DNA of 64,000 bases, taken from positions 45,937 through 109,936 of the forward strand of contig NZ_JAFBEP010000009.1 in the NCBI RefSeq assembly GCF_016908775.1. The letters run 5' to 3'. A model generated the notes under the pieces. The model was given only the letters and a program-made list of their open reading frames with translations, was not told where the DNA came from and searched no databases. Of the stretch, positions 61,437 through 64,000 are shown in pieces (the first letter of the stretch is position 1; each line of letters starts with the position of its first letter). The position numbers and the translations under genes are program-made. Source of the DNA: Defluviitalea raffinosedens (GTDB taxonomy: Bacteria > Bacillota > Clostridia > Lachnospirales > Defluviitaleaceae).

Positions 61437-61709
61437 TATTTGTTTGAGAATATATTTCAGTTATTTTCAATTCCCTATATCTACAGTTTTCTGAGAAGCA
61501 ACAAAAATCGACAGTAATCAAACTCAACCGTATTCTTTGCTCATTCATGATTTAGTGAATGAATAAGCAATCATTCTCTCAGATTAATATTCCATTTCCA
61601 AACTATTCATCAAACATTGTAAACCATCGAAAATATCCAAACTGTTGGCTCATATGTCCGTACTTGCCAGCAAATATGAAAATGTGAACAAGCAGGTACC
61701 TTACGCTTT

Positions 61710-62072
61710 TTATTTCTTTTCAACAAACTGAATTTTTAATCCATCAGGATCTAACACATAAAAGAACTTTACGTGAGGATTCGGTTCAAAGGGACCGCTA
61801 TGAATATCTATTCCATTTTCTTTAACGAATACCATCATTTCATCAACAGAATCTACTTTAAATCCCAGTGAAATATCTTGCCCAATATTAATCACTTGGT
61901 CCTGTTGAGTGCATACTAGTTCAATTTTAGTTTCTCCATCTCCTAAAAATGCAATTTCTGTTTCCGGTCCGGCTTGAAATCTTTCAACGATTTCAAGGCC
62001 AACTATTCTCTGATAAAACTTCAGAGACTCTTCCATATTACTTACTCTTAGAGTACACCAACAGAATTTCAT
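61710..62072 (-). CDS. VOC/glyoxalase-fold protein
   Basis: A 120-residue vicinal-oxygen-chelate protein with the paired beta-alpha-beta-beta-beta units: CTLRVSNMEESLKFYQRIVGLEIVERF and ISLGFKVDSVDEMMVFVKENGI, ending VLDPDGLKIQFVEKK. The lactoylglutathione lyase-like annotation is possible, but the first metal ligand (usually His) is not obvious. GGAGTGATAG precedes the ATG. Confidence 0.82.
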   Translation of the reverse strand: MKFCWCTLRVSNMEESLKFYQRIVGLEIVERFQAGPETEIAFLGDGETKIELVCTQQDQVINIGQDISLGFKVDSVDEMMVFVKENGIDIHSGPFEPNPHVKFFYVLDPDGLKIQFVEKK

Positions 62073-62246
62073 TCTATCACTCCTTATATATTTTCAATAT
62101 TTAGTGTCATCTAGTATTCTAACATATTTGATGGATTTTATAAATATTTATGTTTTGAACTTTGCTTACTTTCTTCCATGTATATAAATTCAAAATTTCA
62201 TTTCCTTTAAAATCCTTTGGATCTTCATTTATTCTAATAAAATTAA

Positions 62247-62287
62247 AAAGACTACATTACACAAATTAGTTGCATAATGTAGTCTTT
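62247..62287 (-). terminator. Terminator of the nitroreductase gene
   Basis: A perfect 13-bp stem AAAGACTACATTA / TAATGTAGTCTTT with a 15-nt loop. T residues follow on the minus strand. Confidence 0.85.
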
Positions 62288-62298
62288 CATAATAAAAC

Positions 62299-62898
62299 CT
62301 ATTCAAAAAACTTAATTCGTTCCTCCAAAGATTTAAATTCTTTCTCGCCAGGAGCTGCTGTTGGTTTTCCAAATGGCATTTGAGCAATAAGCTGCCAGTT
62401 GCCTGGAATATTCCATTCATTTCTTACTTCCGTTTCGATCAATTCATTATAGTGTTGAAGAGATGCACCTAAACCTTCAGCTTCCAGTGCAGTCCACACA
62501 ATCAATTGGTGCATTCCGCTGGATTGCTGTGACCACTTTGGGAAATTATCCTTGTATAAAGCAAATTGCTCCTGAAGAGACTCTATGACACTTTGGTCTT
62601 CATAGAACAAAATTGTACCGTAACCACTTTTAAATGAGTTGATTTTATTTTCAGTATCACTGAATTGATTGGCTGGTACAATCTTTCTTAAGGCTTCCAT
62701 TGTAATATCCCATAACCTGTCATGGTGTTTTCCAAATAAGACAACGATCCTCGCACTTTGCGAATTCATCGCAGATGGGGCGTATTTTACTGTATGTTCA
62801 ATGATTTCCTTTATTCTCTGATTGGAAATAGTGGATTCCTTACTGATTCCATAAATTGAACGTCTGTTTTCCACAGCTTTTAAGAATTCTTTTGACAT
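62299..62898 (-). CDS. Nitroreductase family protein
   Basis: A 199-residue FMN-dependent oxidoreductase of the YdgI/Frp-related branch. The N-terminal ENRRSIYGI holds the flavin-phosphate arginines, SAMNSQSARIVVL the second FMN contact and EAEGLGASLQHY the C-terminal flavin segment. The physiological substrate is unknown. GGGAGG precedes the ATG. Confidence 0.88.
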   Translation of the reverse strand: MSKEFLKAVENRRSIYGISKESTISNQRIKEIIEHTVKYAPSAMNSQSARIVVLFGKHHDRLWDITMEALRKIVPANQFSDTENKINSFKSGYGTILFYEDQSVIESLQEQFALYKDNFPKWSQQSSGMHQLIVWTALEAEGLGASLQHYNELIETEVRNEWNIPGNWQLIAQMPFGKPTAAPGEKEFKSLEERIKFFE

Positions 62899-63137
62899 AT
62901 TATTTTCCTCCCTTTAGAACATAAATGATTTCTTGTATTTCATCAAAAATATTTTTTCACTTTGTAATAAACTTATTATCTATCACATTAATTTTATAAT
63001 AGAATGACTTTTATTTTACTAGTCTTTACATTTTCCTGATTTTATATTCTGTTTCTTATTAAAGGAGGATGATTAAACATCTCGATTTATCGGATCGTTA
63101 GTAATTTTCAGACAAATTTTGAGGATAAGAAAATTAT
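62899..63137. other. Spacer between nitroreductase and IS remnant
   Basis: AT-rich. AAAGGAGG and a short frame MIKHLDLSDR then stop (from about 63069) could be the start of another dead transposase, but this is too short to assign. Confidence 0.4.
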
Positions 63138-63931
63138 TCAGTATTCTCGTGGAGTTAAATATCCCAGAGAAGAACGAATTCGATGTTTGTTATATCAATT
63201 AACATAATCAGCTAATTTATATTTTAATTCATGTAGATTTGAAAATGTTTGATTACAATCAAACTCATTTTTTATGATTTTAAAAGTCGTTTCAGCAACA
63301 GCATTATTATATGGAAATCCTTTATGGATCAGTGATTGACTTATATCAAATGCTTTGAGTTTTTCTTCAATTATCTATTTTTCGAATTCTTTTTAAGGAT
63401 CTCTGTGAAAAATCTGTATATCTTTCAGATTACCATTAACAGTCTGAAAGGCTTGTTTTATTAGTAATGCTGTTTTATTAGATCCAGCACTATAACCGAT
63501 GACTTTCCTGTTAAAGAGTTCAATAAAAACACATATATAATTCCAACTCATTCCGACTCTGACTATGTTAAATAACTTACGACTACATTTCTAAGTGATT
63601 ATTGATTAAAATTTCTATTATAAATATTTTCCATATTTAGATATTCTTCCATGGGCAGAATTGAACTTATAGTGTAATTTGAAACCAGACCTTCCTGTTT
63701 CATTATCTTGCCTATCCGGCAAGACGCAATAATACCCCTTTCTTTTAGTTTTACTTTAATCTTCCGAGTATCATAGTTATTACGACTTGCTTTAAATATA
63801 TCAATAATTGTCACAGTTAATCTGGTTTTATCTGGTTTTGCTTTAGCTTCATAATAGTATGTACTTCTTAAGATTCGTAGGACTTTACACATTGCTGATA
63901 CAGAGTATTTGTGAGTATTCGCTTTAATCAC
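63138..63931 (-). pseudogene. IS3-family orfB transposase, broken
   Basis: The N-terminal HTH_21 region is intact (110 codons from a GTG at 63931: STYYYEAKAK, YDTRKIKVKLKERG, RIGKIMKQEGL). The DDE integrase part is wrecked by stops and frame changes, though FDISQSLIHKGFPYNNAVAE and NKHRIRSSLGYLTPREY remain readable. The Trp of the usual DYVNWYNKHR is now TGA at 63195-63197. Not functional. Confidence 0.85.
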
Positions 63932-63933
63932 AT

Positions 63934-64000
63934 TTACTTTCGTCCTAAGATTAGGGCTGCTTGTTCTAAAATGTCGTTCTCCATCTTAAGTTGTTGGTTT
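63934..64000 (-). pseudogene. 3' end of IS3-family orfA
   Basis: Only the last 22 codons are in the window (QLKMENDILEQAALILGRK), the leucine-zipper end of orfA. The rest is off the right edge, so whether it is intact is unknown. Confidence 0.7.

Larger units (their letters stand above)
63138..64000 (-). mobile_element. Decayed IS3-family insertion element, right part off the edge
   Basis: Minus-strand remains of an IS3/IS150-type element. The end of orfA (KMENDILEQAALILGRK, stop at 63934-63936) overlaps orfB with the usual frame change, and the integrase end stops at 63138. The true left terminus and any target duplication could not be identified. Confidence 0.82.

Noticed and set aside
1..64000. 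tRNA genes, rRNA genes, CRISPR arrays or phage attachment sites
   Set aside because: No regularly spaced repeats, T-arm-like sequences or rRNA stretches were recognised by eye. A tRNAscan and Infernal run would be decisive.

Overview
The window looks like a low-GC Bacillota chromosome, probably an anaerobic Clostridia/Lachnospirales-type organism. The reasons are its AT-rich sequence, strong AGGAGG-type ribosome sites before nearly every gene, many short Rho-independent terminators, Gram-positive protein families (CvfB, YkuS, YkuD, DUF4250, CshA-type helicase) and a SigD-like chemotaxis promoter. No rRNA, tRNA or CRISPR array was recognised. Gene names come from motifs read by eye; no database search was possible.

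Positions 1-46 kb are mostly ordinary chromosome. They hold threonine synthase (cut by the left edge), a cold-shock protein, a zinc phospholipase C-like protein, an acetyltransferase, cyclophilin, SAM decarboxylase, a divergent topoisomerase IV pair in an operon with hpt, and an AP2-domain protein that resembles a domesticated homing endonuclease. An SLH/YkuD envelope protein, two PAP2 proteins and a sucrose operon follow (fructokinase, sucrose phosphorylase, LacI regulator, with operators visible on its promoter). Next come ribosomal protein S1, rhomboid, folA-thyA, a DEAD-box helicase with CvfB, a UbiA prenyltransferase, a CDF metal exporter, adenine deaminase, a cysteine desulfurase-TtcA pair, sfsA, a convergent diguanylate cyclase / HD-GYP phosphodiesterase pair, an ABC exporter and a FIST sensor.

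Positions 47-55.5 kb form an accessory island. Its core is a tightly coupled DNA phosphorothioation operon, dndB-dndC-dndD-dndE followed by a cysteine desulfurase (dndA-like). No dndFGH restriction genes are in the window. Dead genes flank the operon: upstream a MazG-like pyrophosphohydrolase with an in-frame stop, downstream and convergent a frameshifted DUF262/DUF1524 gene that still shows its DGQQ and HIEHIMPK motifs, then a broken DUF2812 gene with PadR-like operator dyads. DUF262-DUF1524 is the architecture of the phosphorothioate-sensing nuclease SspE and of GmrSD-type enzymes, so this may be a modification system that has lost its restriction partner.

Positions 55.6-64 kb carry an aspartate/glutamate racemase-like gene, a two-gene operon pairing a MotA/ExbB-like membrane protein with a membrane-anchored LuxR regulator, a cluster of inverted repeats, a MerR regulator with a duplicated TipAS-like ligand domain and its own 19-bp-spacer promoter, a chemotaxis receptor with a SigD-type promoter, a VOC protein, a nitroreductase, and a decayed IS3-family element running off the right edge.
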